DNA of 64,000 nucleotides from Mycobacterium seoulense (GCF_010731595.1 NZ_AP022582.1:2852001-2916000), one strand, 5' to 3'; numbered from the stretch's first letter, positions 46,602 to 55,698 are shown. A program made the numbers and translations. The notes: generated by a model from the letters alone, not told the origin.

Positions 46602-47736
46602 GCGCGCTCGGGGTTGCGCAGGGGCCCACACCCGGCGGCGGCGGATCGACGTGCGGCCGCCCGTTCGGTTCACCGCTCGCCCACGTCGACCAGATACCGA
46701 CCGAGTACGGGCCTTTGGCGCCGGCCTTCTCGTAGAACCCTTGCGGGTCATACACTTTGGCTTCCGGATACGGCCACGGGCAGGCGACGGAGGTCGCCGC
46801 GTGACTGACCTTGATGGCCCAGAACCACGCCCCGTAGGCGAAGTAGGACACGTTGATGATGGCGAACATCACCAGAAATGTGCCGAGCACCGGACGCGTC
46901 GGGAAGATCCTGGCCTTCGCGGCCAGCTTCTCCGCCACCGATTTACCGGTGTCGTCGCGGTAGCAGAGTATCGCCGCCGGAACCATCACGAAGGTCACCG
47001 AGAACGACTCCCAGATCAGCGGGAACTGGAACGTCGTGCCGGTGAACACCGAGCCCCACGGGATCACCTGGGAGTAGATGTACATGCCCATGTGGACGAG
47101 CTGAATTTCCAGCCAGGCGTCGAAGACGAAGCCGATCGCACAGGTCAGCAGGCCCAGGCTGACCAGCGGGTGGCGCGACACGAACGCCGTCGGCCCGTAC
47201 TTGGCCTGCAGTTTGCGCAGGATCCAGATCGCCGGGAAGTAGGGCCCGAAATAGAACATCACATAACCGAATACGACGAAGGGCTCGACGGTCGGCGACA
47301 GCGAGACCAGCGGCCACGACTCCGGCCAGTGGATCAGGTCGGGGTTGTAGACCGCGAACGGCGACCAGTTCATGATCGGGTCCTGCCACACGATCAGCGT
47401 GGTGCACAGGAACATCAGCATCACGGGGCTGCCGGGGTTGCGGCGCCAGCCCCTGATGAACACCGCCAGCAACACGAGCAGCATGACGCAGGTGGCAACG
47501 TGCAGGAAGGTGATGTAGTCCAGGCCGAAGATGAACTTCACCGGGCGGGGCCGGCCCTGCACGTTCGGGTTTGCGACGCGTGGGTCCAGGGCGACGCGGC
47601 AATTCGCGATGAAGAAGAGCGCGAACGCGGCGAGGGCGGCGCCGGCGATCCAGCCGCCCCAGCCCCGCTGCCCGGCGTGCCGCGGGGACGCGGATTGCTC
47701 CTGCGCCACCGGCGATGTGGATTGGCCAGTGCTCAT
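46594..47736 (-). CDS. AveC-like multi-pass membrane protein
   Basis: 380 aa from ATG 47736. About eight hydrophobic segments, among them GWGGWIAGAALAAFALFFIA, YITFLHVATCVMLLVLLAVF, LMFLCTTLIVWQDPIMNW and VLGTFLVMFAIINVSYFAYG. Conserved polar residues lie between them (WQDPIMNWSPFAVYNPDL, DAWLEIQLVHMGMYIY). It resembles proteins annotated as spirocyclase AveC family; AveC acts on spiroketal formation in avermectin synthesis, but mycobacterial members are uncharacterised. A role in cyclisation, hydration or transport of the cluster substrate is possible. The family call is from memory of the pattern. Confidence 0.65.
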   Translation of the reverse strand: MSTGQSTSPVAQEQSASPRHAGQRGWGGWIAGAALAAFALFFIANCRVALDPRVANPNVQGRPRPVKFIFGLDYITFLHVATCVMLLVLLAVFIRGWRRNPGSPVMLMFLCTTLIVWQDPIMNWSPFAVYNPDLIHWPESWPLVSLSPTVEPFVVFGYVMFYFGPYFPAIWILRKLQAKYGPTAFVSRHPLVSLGLLTCAIGFVFDAWLEIQLVHMGMYIYSQVIPWGSVFTGTTFQFPLIWESFSVTFVMVPAAILCYRDDTGKSVAEKLAAKARIFPTRPVLGTFLVMFAIINVSYFAYGAWFWAIKVSHAATSVACPWPYPEAKVYDPQGFYEKAGAKGPYSVGIWSTWASGEPNGRPHVDPPPPGVGPCATPSAHG

Positions 47737-47743
47737 TGCAGCC

Positions 47744-48856
47744 TCACTCTCCGAAGCGATCGACGAGATGCGAGTTGGTGCCGTCGGCGTCCAGCGTCCG
47801 GGCCACCAGATAGCCCGCGCCCATCCACGCGCGGCGAGTCCATTTCCCGAAGGAGACGCGGGTGCCCGGCGCACCTGAGGCGGCCGGCATCATCTTGACC
47901 CGCTCCAACGCCTCTTTGACCCCGCGCGGGCTCAGCGGGTGCGCGTCGGCGAACGCGCGGACGAGTGTGGCTGCCACGTCATGGTTCACCACCGATACGC
48001 AATATTCGGGCCGGCTGCCGTCGTACTTCTGCGCGTACCGGTCGAGGAAATCCTGACCCAGCCGGTTCTGCTCGTCGTACTGGTCGACCCCGACCCAGCC
48101 CATGAACGCGTTCCACATGATCGGGTTGACCCAGGCGTTCTGGAATGCGGTGGTGGTGAATCGCGGCGGATCCCAGTCCACCGCCTCCAGCGCGGGGTTG
48201 ATGAAGACGATGCCGAAGCCAAACCCCAGATGCACGATCGCCTCGGCCTTGGCCTCGTGCAGCGTGCGGACGGCGTCGTTGATGTCTTGCGCGGTCTGGG
48301 CGATGGCCGCTTCCGCGACGATGCGGATGCCCTTGCGGCGGCACGCGCTTCGCAGGTTCTTCAGATAGCTCTCGCCGATCAAATTCTGTTCCACGAGGAC
48401 CCCGATTTCGGAGAGCCCGCGTTTGGTGACGAGGTCGGCGATGAAGATCGGCTCGTCGGTCATCGAGCCCTGCGGGAACGCGAACGTCCATTCGCCCAGC
48501 CAGTCGTCGGTGCCGGTGACGCTGATCGCAGGCACCTTGAACCGCTCTTCGATCGCCTCGCGGGTCGGCACGCAGTTGTCGGTGATGTGCGGCCCGAACA
48601 CCACCAGGCAGCCCTCGTCGACGAGCTCACCGAACGCGTCGATCACGGCCTTGACCGAACCCTTGGGCAAGCCCTCCACTTCCCGGTAGACCATCTGCAC
48701 GGGGCGATCGATCAGGCCCTGTCCAAGGGCCTCTTCGAAGATGAGGTCGAAGCACCGCGTGAAACTCGCCATCAGTTCCTCGGGGAATCCCGGCGGCAGC
48801 GTGAAGTCCATCAGGTAGCCGACCTTGATCGGCTCAGCGCTGCTTTCGTAGGACAT
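47744..48856 (-). CDS. Branched-chain amino-acid/urea-type solute-binding protein without signal peptide
   Basis: A 370-aa periplasmic-binding-protein type I fold (Peripla_BP_6/LivJ-like): IKVGYLMDFTLPPGFPEEL at the start, VVFGPHITDNCVPTREAIEERFKVPAISVTGTDDW, and IGVLVEQNLIGESYLKNLRSACRRKG. The N-terminus MSYESSAEPIKVG has no signal peptide and no lipobox, and no permease or ATPase subunit is nearby. It should therefore be cytosolic and serve as a sensor, carrier or enzyme. It is the first gene of the operon, with GGGAGG before ATG 48856 and operator site 3 upstream. Confidence 0.85.
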   Translation of the reverse strand: MSYESSAEPIKVGYLMDFTLPPGFPEELMASFTRCFDLIFEEALGQGLIDRPVQMVYREVEGLPKGSVKAVIDAFGELVDEGCLVVFGPHITDNCVPTREAIEERFKVPAISVTGTDDWLGEWTFAFPQGSMTDEPIFIADLVTKRGLSEIGVLVEQNLIGESYLKNLRSACRRKGIRIVAEAAIAQTAQDINDAVRTLHEAKAEAIVHLGFGFGIVFINPALEAVDWDPPRFTTTAFQNAWVNPIMWNAFMGWVGVDQYDEQNRLGQDFLDRYAQKYDGSRPEYCVSVVNHDVAATLVRAFADAHPLSPRGVKEALERVKMMPAASGAPGTRVSFGKWTRRAWMGAGYLVARTLDADGTNSHLVDRFGE

Positions 48857-48896
48857 CCGACCTCCCAGGTGACAGCTTCACACGCGGACCCATGGC

Positions 48897-48913
48897 AAAC
48901 CTAATATTTGTTC
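48897..48913 (-). promoter_or_regulatory. Operator site 3 (GAACAAATATTAGGTTT on minus strand)
   Basis: 41 bp upstream of the first gene of the operon SBP-AveC-SDR-P450-ALDH. The first 15 bases are identical to site 2. Confidence 0.7.
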
Positions 48914-48944
48914 AGACCCTAGCGGTGGCGGTATGCAGCGTCAA

Positions 48945-49787
48945 TCATCCGGCCGCGCCGCCCAGGTAGATCTCGATCATCTCGCCCAGGGCCCTGCCCA
49001 CCGCCACGTCGTCGGTGAGCGGTCCCGCTATCGCGGCCCGGGCCGCCTCCCGCATGGTGAGCCCCTCCGCCACCAGCCTGCCCGCGGCGATCAGCACGCG
49101 GGTCGACGCGACCTCGCGCAGCCCGCCGGTTTCCAGCCGGCGGATGGCCTGCCCTAAACGCACCAGTTCCGCGGCGGTGACACCGTCCACGCCGGCCTCG
49201 TGCGCGACGATCCCCTGTTCGACATCGGCTGCGGGGAAATCGAATTCGATGGCGACCATCCGCTGCCGGGTCGAATCCTTGAGGTCTTTCAGCACGCTCT
49301 GATAGCCGGGGTTGTAGGACACCACCAGGCCGAACCCGGGCGCCGCGTCCAGCGTGACGCCGAGACGCTCGATCGGCAGCTGCCGCCGGTGATCCGCGAG
49401 CGGATGCAGGACCACGGTGGTGTCCTGGCGGGCTTCCACCACCTCGTCGAGGTAGCAGATCGCCCCTTCGCGCACCGCGCGCGTCAGCGGGCCGTCAACC
49501 CACACGGTTTCGTCGCCCTGCAGCAGGTACCGGCCGACCAGGTCGGCGGTGGTGAGGTCGTCATGGCAGGCGACCGTGATCAGCGGCCGGCCGAGATCGT
49601 GAGCCATGGCCTCGACGAATCGGGTCTTGCCACAACCCGTGGGCCCCTTCAGGACCAGCGCCAGACCCTGGCGGTACGCCGCCTTGAAAATGGCTTCCTC
49701 GCCGCCGATCGCCTTGTAGTAGGGGCGCGACCCCTCGGCCTCGGGCATCGCGCCGTTGCGGTGCACCAGCCCGGACTCGTTGGCCAT
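48945..49787 (-). CDS. MoxR-type AAA+ ATPase of the NorQ/NirQ/CbbQ group
   Basis: 280 aa from ATG 49787 (AGGGGAA upstream). Walker [13 protein letters not shown], Walker [10 protein letters not shown] and the group signature VVSYNPGYQ are present. NorQ/CbbQ proteins pair with a VWA protein (NorD/CbbO) and remodel or activate a metalloenzyme. The VWA partner follows upstream at 49896-51587. No nitric oxide reductase or RuBisCO is in the window, so the client is different, perhaps an enzyme of this block. Confidence 0.9.
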   Translation of the reverse strand: MANESGLVHRNGAMPEAEGSRPYYKAIGGEEAIFKAAYRQGLALVLKGPTGCGKTRFVEAMAHDLGRPLITVACHDDLTTADLVGRYLLQGDETVWVDGPLTRAVREGAICYLDEVVEARQDTTVVLHPLADHRRQLPIERLGVTLDAAPGFGLVVSYNPGYQSVLKDLKDSTRQRMVAIEFDFPAADVEQGIVAHEAGVDGVTAAELVRLGQAIRRLETGGLREVASTRVLIAAGRLVAEGLTMREAARAAIAGPLTDDVAVGRALGEMIEIYLGGAAG

Positions 49788-49828
49788 AGCTTCCCCTTTG
49801 CTACCCACGGTGAAGCGAGCCTATCGCG

Positions 49829-49845
49829 GAACAGATGTTTGTTTC
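49829..49845 (+). promoter_or_regulatory. Operator site 4 (GAACAGATGTTTGTTTC)
   Basis: 42 bp upstream of the AAA+ ATPase start, in the 108-bp gap after the VWA gene. Two bases deviate from site 1. Confidence 0.7.
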
Positions 49846-49895
49846 AAGCTCCCTGACGAGCCGGTTTAGGCTCGACAACCCAATCCCGTAGCCCG

Positions 49896-51587
49896 TCATG
49901 ACACCCTGCGCCGGACCTCGGCCGAGCGCAGCGCGGACCGGAAAAGCGGGCCGATCACGCCCGCGAGTTGGTCCGGGCGCGCGATCGTGGCGTGTGCGGC
50001 GCTACCGAACACCCGGCGCAGCGATTGCACGTCGGTGCCCGCGCCGACGGTCAAGCACACGCAGCCGGTGCCGCGGCGGCGGGCCTCGGTCAAGGCGCGG
50101 CGGGCATCGGCGGCACCGTAGGCCCGCTCGTAGCCGTGGTCGTAGGCCAGTCCATCGGACAGCACCACCAGCAGCCGTCGCGACGTACCGCCGCGCGCCT
50201 CCAGCACCGCCGATCCGTGCCGGATGGCCGCGCCCAGGCGCGAATACGCTCCCGGCTCGAGGCTGTTGAGCCGCCGCATGACTCGGGCGTCGAGGTGGTC
50301 GTCGAACCGCTTGACCGGCACCATGTTCACCGCGTGCCGGCCCTGCGAGTAGTAGGCGTAGAGCGCGACCCGGTCACCCAGGTCGTGCAGGGCGACCATG
50401 AGGTTGGCGACCGCCGTGCGCTGTTGCTCGTGCACCGTGCGCCCGACCGTGCCGGGCTCCGCGGCCGACCCCGACACATCGAGCAGAAGGAGCACCGACA
50501 GATCTCGCCGGCGCCGCAGGCTGTCGAGGTACACCGCCTCGTCGGGCACCGACCCCGCCAGCACCTCGACGCGAGCCTCGACCGCCGCGTCGATGTCGAT
50601 GTCGTCGCCCTGCGTCTGCCGGTGGCGGCGGTGCAGGCCCATCCCGAGCCTAGACAGCGGGCGGCGCACGCTGACCGCGGCTTCGATCGCATGCGTCGCC
50701 GACGTTTTGATCTCGGCCTCGACCTCGCGCACGGTGCACCACGCCGGCCGGTACATCCTTCGCCCGACGTCCCATTCCGGGTAGGTGACACCGTCGGTGG
50801 ACTTCGGCTGGTCCCCGTCCTCCCCGCTCGACGTGGCGGCCAGCGACGTCACCGCGTGCAATCCGCGCTTGGCGGAGTTGGTCCGATGCGTCGGGGTATC
50901 CGCGCCGGGTGGTCCCCCGCCGCTCCCGGTCTTGCGCGCCGACGAGAGCATCTTCTTCAGCCACTTGCCGATGAAACCGCCCCCGCCCACCGGGCTGGTG
51001 AACATGTCGGGATCGTCGCAATCGTCGGTCTCGCCGTCGTCGAGTTCCGCCAGTTCGCTGGTGGCGGGGCGCCTCGGTACGTGCTGGGGGTTTTCCTTGT
51101 CCCGCCGTTCGGCCGCCCGGGCGCAGGCGGCCAGCACCTTCGCCGCGCGGATGACGCCGAATTCCGGTGCCGCATCGCCGATCGCCATCCGCCCGTTGGC
51201 GATCCGCAGCGAAGCCGCGGGCGAATCGCTGCGCCGCGCGGTGTCGGGGTCGCCCAGGGACGCCAGCACACCCGGCAGCAGGTCGGCATTGGCGGCGAGC
51301 GCGCGGTGCCCCTCCACCGCCAGGTAGCGCTTGGCCACCCGTGGGCGGCGCAGCAGGCGGCGCATCACGTCCGGATCCAGGCTACCGGCCGCGATCATCG
51401 ACGCCTGCACGGCAACGGCTTCGAGCTGCCCGCGGGCGCTCGCACCGGCATCGACGTGAATGGTCTGGCCGTGGGTCCATGACGGTTCGCCCGGACCCAC
51501 TTCGGCGACCGCCACGGCCCGGCCCGCCAGCGCGGACGCGAGCATGCCGAGGCCCGGCAACCGGTCACCCCGAACGTCGGTGGACAC
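49896..51587 (-). CDS. VWA-domain protein, NorD/CbbO-like partner of the AAA+ ATPase
   Basis: 563 aa from GTG 51587, with GGAG 7 nt upstream; the frame extends to 51623 but would run into operator site 5. The C-terminal von Willebrand A domain has a full MIDAS: DVSGS (in LLLLDVSGSAAEP), a Thr region and the distal Asp in LVVLSDGLAYDHGYE. The middle is low-complexity and acidic (DDGETDDCDDPD), and the N-terminal part is helical. By analogy it recruits the client for the neighbouring ATPase. Confidence 0.87.
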   Translation of the reverse strand: MSTDVRGDRLPGLGMLASALAGRAVAVAEVGPGEPSWTHGQTIHVDAGASARGQLEAVAVQASMIAAGSLDPDVMRRLLRRPRVAKRYLAVEGHRALAANADLLPGVLASLGDPDTARRSDSPAASLRIANGRMAIGDAAPEFGVIRAAKVLAACARAAERRDKENPQHVPRRPATSELAELDDGETDDCDDPDMFTSPVGGGGFIGKWLKKMLSSARKTGSGGGPPGADTPTHRTNSAKRGLHAVTSLAATSSGEDGDQPKSTDGVTYPEWDVGRRMYRPAWCTVREVEAEIKTSATHAIEAAVSVRRPLSRLGMGLHRRHRQTQGDDIDIDAAVEARVEVLAGSVPDEAVYLDSLRRRRDLSVLLLLDVSGSAAEPGTVGRTVHEQQRTAVANLMVALHDLGDRVALYAYYSQGRHAVNMVPVKRFDDHLDARVMRRLNSLEPGAYSRLGAAIRHGSAVLEARGGTSRRLLVVLSDGLAYDHGYERAYGAADARRALTEARRRGTGCVCLTVGAGTDVQSLRRVFGSAAHATIARPDQLAGVIGPLFRSALRSAEVRRRVS

Positions 51588-51616
51588 GCTCAATCTCCGA
51601 ACCGCCTGGACTCCGT

Positions 51617-51633
51617 TGACCAAATATCTGTTC
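51617..51633 (-). promoter_or_regulatory. Operator site 5 (GAACAGATATTTGGTCA on minus strand)
   Basis: Lies between the divergent VWA gene (start 51587) and SDR gene (start 51680). Identical to site 1 except for the last two bases. Confidence 0.72.
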
Positions 51634-51679
51634 CACCGTAGAGTCCGGTGCCACGGCAGTCAATCAGGGCAAGGAGCAC

Positions 51680-52657
51680 ATGGTGATTGACTTCACCGGG
51701 CAGGTCGCGGTCGTCACCGGCGCGGGCCGCGGACTGGGTCGGCTGTACGCGTTGGACCTGGCGCGCCGCGGCGCCGCGGTGGTGGTCAATGACATCGGGA
51801 GCTCGATGCGCGGCGAGGGCACGGACTCCCGCGTCGCCGACGACGTGGTCAACGAGATCAAGACGGCCGGTGGCACCGCGATCGCCTCCTACGACTCGGT
51901 CGACAGCCCCGCGGGCGGCCAGGCGATCATCGACGCGGCCGCCGGTGCGTTCGGGCGGTTGGACGCGGTCATCAGCAACGCCGGCATCTTCGGCACCGTC
52001 GCATTCGAGGACCTCTCGCTCGACGACTGGTCCCGGATGCTGCGGGTGCATCTCGACGGCGGCTTCCATCTGTCGCAGCCGGCGTACCGCGTGATGAAGA
52101 ACAACGGGGGCGGCCGGTTCGTGTTCATCTCGTCGTCCGCCGGGATCTTCGGTCAGCCGATGGAGGCCCACTACGCCGCGGCGAAGGCGGGCCTGGTGGG
52201 GTTGACGAACGTGATCGCGATCGAGGGCGAGGCGCACGGCATCGTCGCGAACTCCGTTATGCCGACCGGCTTCTCACGCATGGTGACCGAGACCGTCGGC
52301 GACGAGAAGTTCCTCGCCGAATCCGGCTTCATGCAGGCCATCAGACCCGAACTCGTCGTGCCGCTGGTGACCTTCCTCGCCAGCAGCGCGTGCAGGTTCA
52401 CCCACCGCAATTATTCGGCCGCCGCCGGCCGCTACGCGCGCGTGTTCGTCGGACTGAGCGAGGGATGGCTCGCGGACGCCCAGAGCCAACCGACGGCCGA
52501 AGACATCCAGGCGCACCTCGAGGAGATCTCGTCGACGGAGAAGTTCTTCGTGCCCGCGTCGATCGTGGACGAGGTGCTCGAAGTATGTGCGCGACGCGGC
52601 GTCAGCGCGATGCCGGGCGGGGCCGACGTCGCCTTCCCCGAACCACCGGGGAGCTAG
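51680..52657 (+). CDS. SDR dehydrogenase, multifunctional-enzyme-2-like
   Basis: 325 aa. Cofactor motif VTGAGRGLGRLYALDLARRGAAVVVND, NAG, and catalytic ISSSAGIFGQPMEAHYAAAKAGL. The GRGLGR...DLARRGAAVVVNDIG pattern is that of the 3-hydroxyacyl-CoA dehydrogenase part of peroxisomal MFE-2/17beta-HSD4. AAGGAG lies 3 nt before ATG 51680 and 6 nt before GTG 51683, so GTG may be the true start. First gene of the plus-strand unit with the two acyl-CoA dehydrogenases and the nitroreductase. Confidence 0.9.
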   Translation: MVIDFTGQVAVVTGAGRGLGRLYALDLARRGAAVVVNDIGSSMRGEGTDSRVADDVVNEIKTAGGTAIASYDSVDSPAGGQAIIDAAAGAFGRLDAVISNAGIFGTVAFEDLSLDDWSRMLRVHLDGGFHLSQPAYRVMKNNGGGRFVFISSSAGIFGQPMEAHYAAAKAGLVGLTNVIAIEGEAHGIVANSVMPTGFSRMVTETVGDEKFLAESGFMQAIRPELVVPLVTFLASSACRFTHRNYSAAAGRYARVFVGLSEGWLADAQSQPTAEDIQAHLEEISSTEKFFVPASIVDEVLEVCARRGVSAMPGGADVAFPEPPGS

Positions 52658-52747
52658 GGCTACGCGCTGTCGCCGACGTTGTTGACCGGCTATCGGCTCA
52701 ACCGTAAAGTCCGGCTAGGTCGCAAATTCACCAGAGAACAAGGAAAA

Positions 52748-53893
52748 GTGGACTTTTCATACCCGGCGGAAGTGGAGCAGTTCCGCATCGAGCTGCGCGA
52801 CTGGCTATCGGAGAACCTGACCGACGAGCTGGTGGCCGCGCGTCGGCCCTCCGGACGCGATGACGCCGCGTTCGAGATGCTGCGCGCGTGGAGCGCGACG
52901 ATGGCCGATGCGGGCTGGGCCGCGGTCTCGTGGCCTCGCGAGTACGGCGGCCGCGGCGCGACGGTTCTCGAGCAACTGGTCTACACCGAGGAAACCACGC
53001 GGGCCCGAGCCCCCATGCCGCTCAACGTCATTGGGCTCAACAACATCGCGCCGGCCATCATGCAATACGGAACGGAGTCACAGAAGCTCGCGCTGCTCCC
53101 CCGCATGATGCGCGCCGACGACATCTGGTGCCAAGGGATGTCGGAACCCGAAGCGGGGTCCGATCTCGCGGCACTGCGCACTCGCGCGGTGCGCGATGGT
53201 GACGACTTCGTCGTCAACGGCCAGAAGATCTGGACGTCGCTCGGGCATCGGGCGGACTGGTGCCAGCTATACGTGCGCACTGATCCCGAAGCGCCCAAGC
53301 ACAAGGGCATCTCCTGCCTGATCGTCGACATGACACTGCCCGGCATCGAAGTGCGTCCGCTGGTGACGCTCAACGGCGACGCCGATTTCGCCGAGGTCTT
53401 CTTTCACGACGTGCGCGTGCCGGCGGACGCGTTGCTCGGGCCGCTGAATGGCGGCTGGCGGGTGGCCACCACCACGCTCAGCCACGAGCGCGCCGGCGCT
53501 GCCCGGCTGTACGCCGAAATGCAGGTTCGGCTCGAAGAATTGGCCGACGACATCGCCGCGCACACCGACGCGCTCGCAGACCCCGTGACTTTGCGGCGCC
53601 TCGGTGAAATCGCGCTTCGCATCAAGTATCTGGAAGTCCTGTGCCAGAGGTCGATCTCGGCCACGCTGCACGGCGGTGACGCGTTCGGGTCGGCCAGCCT
53701 CGCCAAGACCGTGTGGGGGGAAATCGGGCAGGACATGGCCGCCCTGGCCTTCGACGTGCTGGGCACCAGCGGCGCCGGCGCGCCGTGGGCGAACTACCGC
53801 CTGACGTCGCGCTCGCTCACCATCGCGGGCGGCACCAGTCAGATCAACAAGAACATCACCGCCCAGCGGGTTCTGGGGTTGCCGCGCACATGA
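52748..53893 (+). CDS. Acyl-CoA dehydrogenase, first subunit (catalytic Glu position not conserved)
   Basis: 381 aa from GTG 52748 (AAGGA upstream). FAD/substrate motifs: WCQGMSEPEAGSDLAALRT and IWTSLGHRADWC. At the end, SLTIAGGTSQINKNI stands where active medium-chain enzymes have YEGTSQIQ, so the usual catalytic Glu is Gly here. The next gene overlaps by 4 bp and supplies a candidate Glu. This is the pattern of mycobacterial heteromeric FadE pairs acting on steroid side-chain CoA esters. Confidence 0.92.
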   Translation: MDFSYPAEVEQFRIELRDWLSENLTDELVAARRPSGRDDAAFEMLRAWSATMADAGWAAVSWPREYGGRGATVLEQLVYTEETTRARAPMPLNVIGLNNIAPAIMQYGTESQKLALLPRMMRADDIWCQGMSEPEAGSDLAALRTRAVRDGDDFVVNGQKIWTSLGHRADWCQLYVRTDPEAPKHKGISCLIVDMTLPGIEVRPLVTLNGDADFAEVFFHDVRVPADALLGPLNGGWRVATTTLSHERAGAARLYAEMQVRLEELADDIAAHTDALADPVTLRRLGEIALRIKYLEVLCQRSISATLHGGDAFGSASLAKTVWGEIGQDMAALAFDVLGTSGAGAPWANYRLTSRSLTIAGGTSQINKNITAQRVLGLPRT

Positions 53894-54993
53894 ACCTCGA
53901 ACTCACCGACGAACAGGTGGCGCTGCGCGACACCACGCGCCGCTATCTCGCGGAAAAGGCGTCCGTCTCCGATCATGTGCGCCCGCTGCTCGACGGCCCG
54001 ACCGGCACCACCGAACCTGTGTGGCGCGGCCTGGCCGGGCTCGGGACCACCGGCCTGCTGGTGCCGGAGGACTACGGCGGCGCCGGCATGACGATGGTGG
54101 AGGCCGGAATCGTTGCCGAAGAACTCGGTGCCGCCCTGCACCCGGGCCCGTGGTTGTCGACCGCGGTCGCCGCGGCCCGGGCGCTGACGCGGCTCGGCGC
54201 CACCGCCGCCGCGGCCGAGCTGCTCACCGGGATCGCCGACGGCACCACGGTCGCCACCGTGTGCTTCCTGAATGCCGACACCGCGTCGGTCGCCGCGAGC
54301 CGCCAAGGCGGCGACGTCGTGTTGCGAGGCGAAATCGCCGCCGTACCCGACGCCGCCGCCGCGGACGTGCTGTTGGCCCTCGCCGAGGACGACGGCGGTC
54401 CAGGGCTTTTCGCGGTGCGGACCGCGTCGCCGGGTGTCTCGGTCGCCCCCGAGCGCGGTATCGACCAGACCCGCAAGCAGTTCCGGGTGGCGTTCGACTC
54501 GGCGCCCGCACAGCGACTCGCCACGGCGTCACCGGCGGATGCCGCGGCGGTGATTGACGACGTGTTGATCGCCACCGCCGCCGACGCGCTCGGTGCCGCG
54601 CGAGCCGTCATGACCATGGCCATCGAATACGCCAAAACCAGAACGCAATTCGGGCAGCCGATCGGCTCGTTCCAGGCGGTCCAGCATTTGTGCGTCGACA
54701 TGTTCGAGACCGTCGAATTGGCCCGCAGCGGTGTGATCCACGCGCTGTGGGCCGCCGACAACGCCGACGCCGACGAGCGGCACCAGTCCGCCATCCGGAC
54801 GAAGGCGTTCGCCGGGCGCCTCGCCACGGTGGGCGACACGGCCATCCAGGTGTTCGGCGGAATCGGCTACACCTGGGAGCACGACGCGCACCTCTACCTC
54901 AAGCGCCTGCTGAGCTGGAGCGCGTTCCTGGCTGGGCCGGACCGATACCTCACCGAACTCGGTGCGCGCCTTGCGAACAGGGGTCATCGGTGA
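53890..54993 (+). CDS. Acyl-CoA dehydrogenase, second subunit (candidate catalytic Glu present)
   Basis: 367 aa from ATG 53890, overlapping the previous stop (ATGA). The N-terminal half is divergent and shortened (missing the clear EPEAGSD motif). The C-terminal half has KTRTQFGQPIGSFQAVQH and FGGIGYTWEHDAHLYLKR, where Glu in TWEHD is the likely base. It probably forms an alpha2beta2 enzyme with the upstream protein. Confidence 0.92.
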   Translation: MNLELTDEQVALRDTTRRYLAEKASVSDHVRPLLDGPTGTTEPVWRGLAGLGTTGLLVPEDYGGAGMTMVEAGIVAEELGAALHPGPWLSTAVAAARALTRLGATAAAAELLTGIADGTTVATVCFLNADTASVAASRQGGDVVLRGEIAAVPDAAAADVLLALAEDDGGPGLFAVRTASPGVSVAPERGIDQTRKQFRVAFDSAPAQRLATASPADAAAVIDDVLIATAADALGAARAVMTMAIEYAKTRTQFGQPIGSFQAVQHLCVDMFETVELARSGVIHALWAADNADADERHQSAIRTKAFAGRLATVGDTAIQVFGGIGYTWEHDAHLYLKRLLSWSAFLAGPDRYLTELGARLANRGHR

Positions 54994-55640
54994 TGGATAT
55001 CGAATACCTCCTCACCGCCACCCGCTCGGCGCGCAAGACGCTCGACGTGGACGCGCCGGTCGACCTCGCGGACATCCGGGAGTGCCTGCGCATCGGTTTG
55101 CAAGCGGCCAACGGGTCCAATCAGCAGTCCTGGCGGTGGCTCGTGGTCAGCGACCCGGCTTTGCGCAACGAGATCGCCGAGCTGTACCGCGCGGCGTACC
55201 TGCTGCGGGTCGGTGGCCGGCTGATCGCCGACCTGATGCCGGGGGGGACGCCCGAAGGCCGGATCATGTCGTCGACGGAGTGGTTGGTCACCAACATGGC
55301 GAGGGTTCCGCTGCTGGTGATTCCCTGCTACCAGCCCTACCTGCCGCGCATCGAGGGCGACGAATCATTTCACCAGGCCACACTCTACGGCTCGATCTTC
55401 CCGGCAGTGTGGAACTTTCAGCTGGCGCTGCACACCCGGGGCTACGGCACCTGCATCACCACCCTGCATCTGCATCGCGAGCAGGAGGTGCGGCGGTTGC
55501 TCGGGATTCCCGAAACCTATGTCCAGGGATGTCTGCTTCCGGTGGGCCGGCTGCGCGCCGGGCACACGTTCCGGCCCGCCCGGCGACGGCCCGTCGGCGA
55601 GGTGGTCGCGAGTGACGGTTGGGACGGGCCCGCGTTCTAG
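54993..55640 (+). CDS. Nitroreductase-family flavoprotein
   Basis: 215 aa from ATG 54993 (or the overlapping GTG 54990). FMN-binding features: TATRSARKTLD, GLQAANGSNQQSWRWLVVSD and the end GYGTCITTLHLHREQEVRRLLGIPETYVQGCLLPVGR. Family members reduce nitro groups, enones or quinones with NAD(P)H. In this setting an ene-reduction or dehydrogenation is more probable than nitro chemistry. It overlaps the acyl-CoA dehydrogenase stop. Confidence 0.87.
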   Translation: MDIEYLLTATRSARKTLDVDAPVDLADIRECLRIGLQAANGSNQQSWRWLVVSDPALRNEIAELYRAAYLLRVGGRLIADLMPGGTPEGRIMSSTEWLVTNMARVPLLVIPCYQPYLPRIEGDESFHQATLYGSIFPAVWNFQLALHTRGYGTCITTLHLHREQEVRRLLGIPETYVQGCLLPVGRLRAGHTFRPARRRPVGEVVASDGWDGPAF

Positions 55641-55698
55641 AATGGTCCCCGTCACCGCCGCTATGCAGCGCATTCGTCGCGCCCGGTCTGATAACCTT

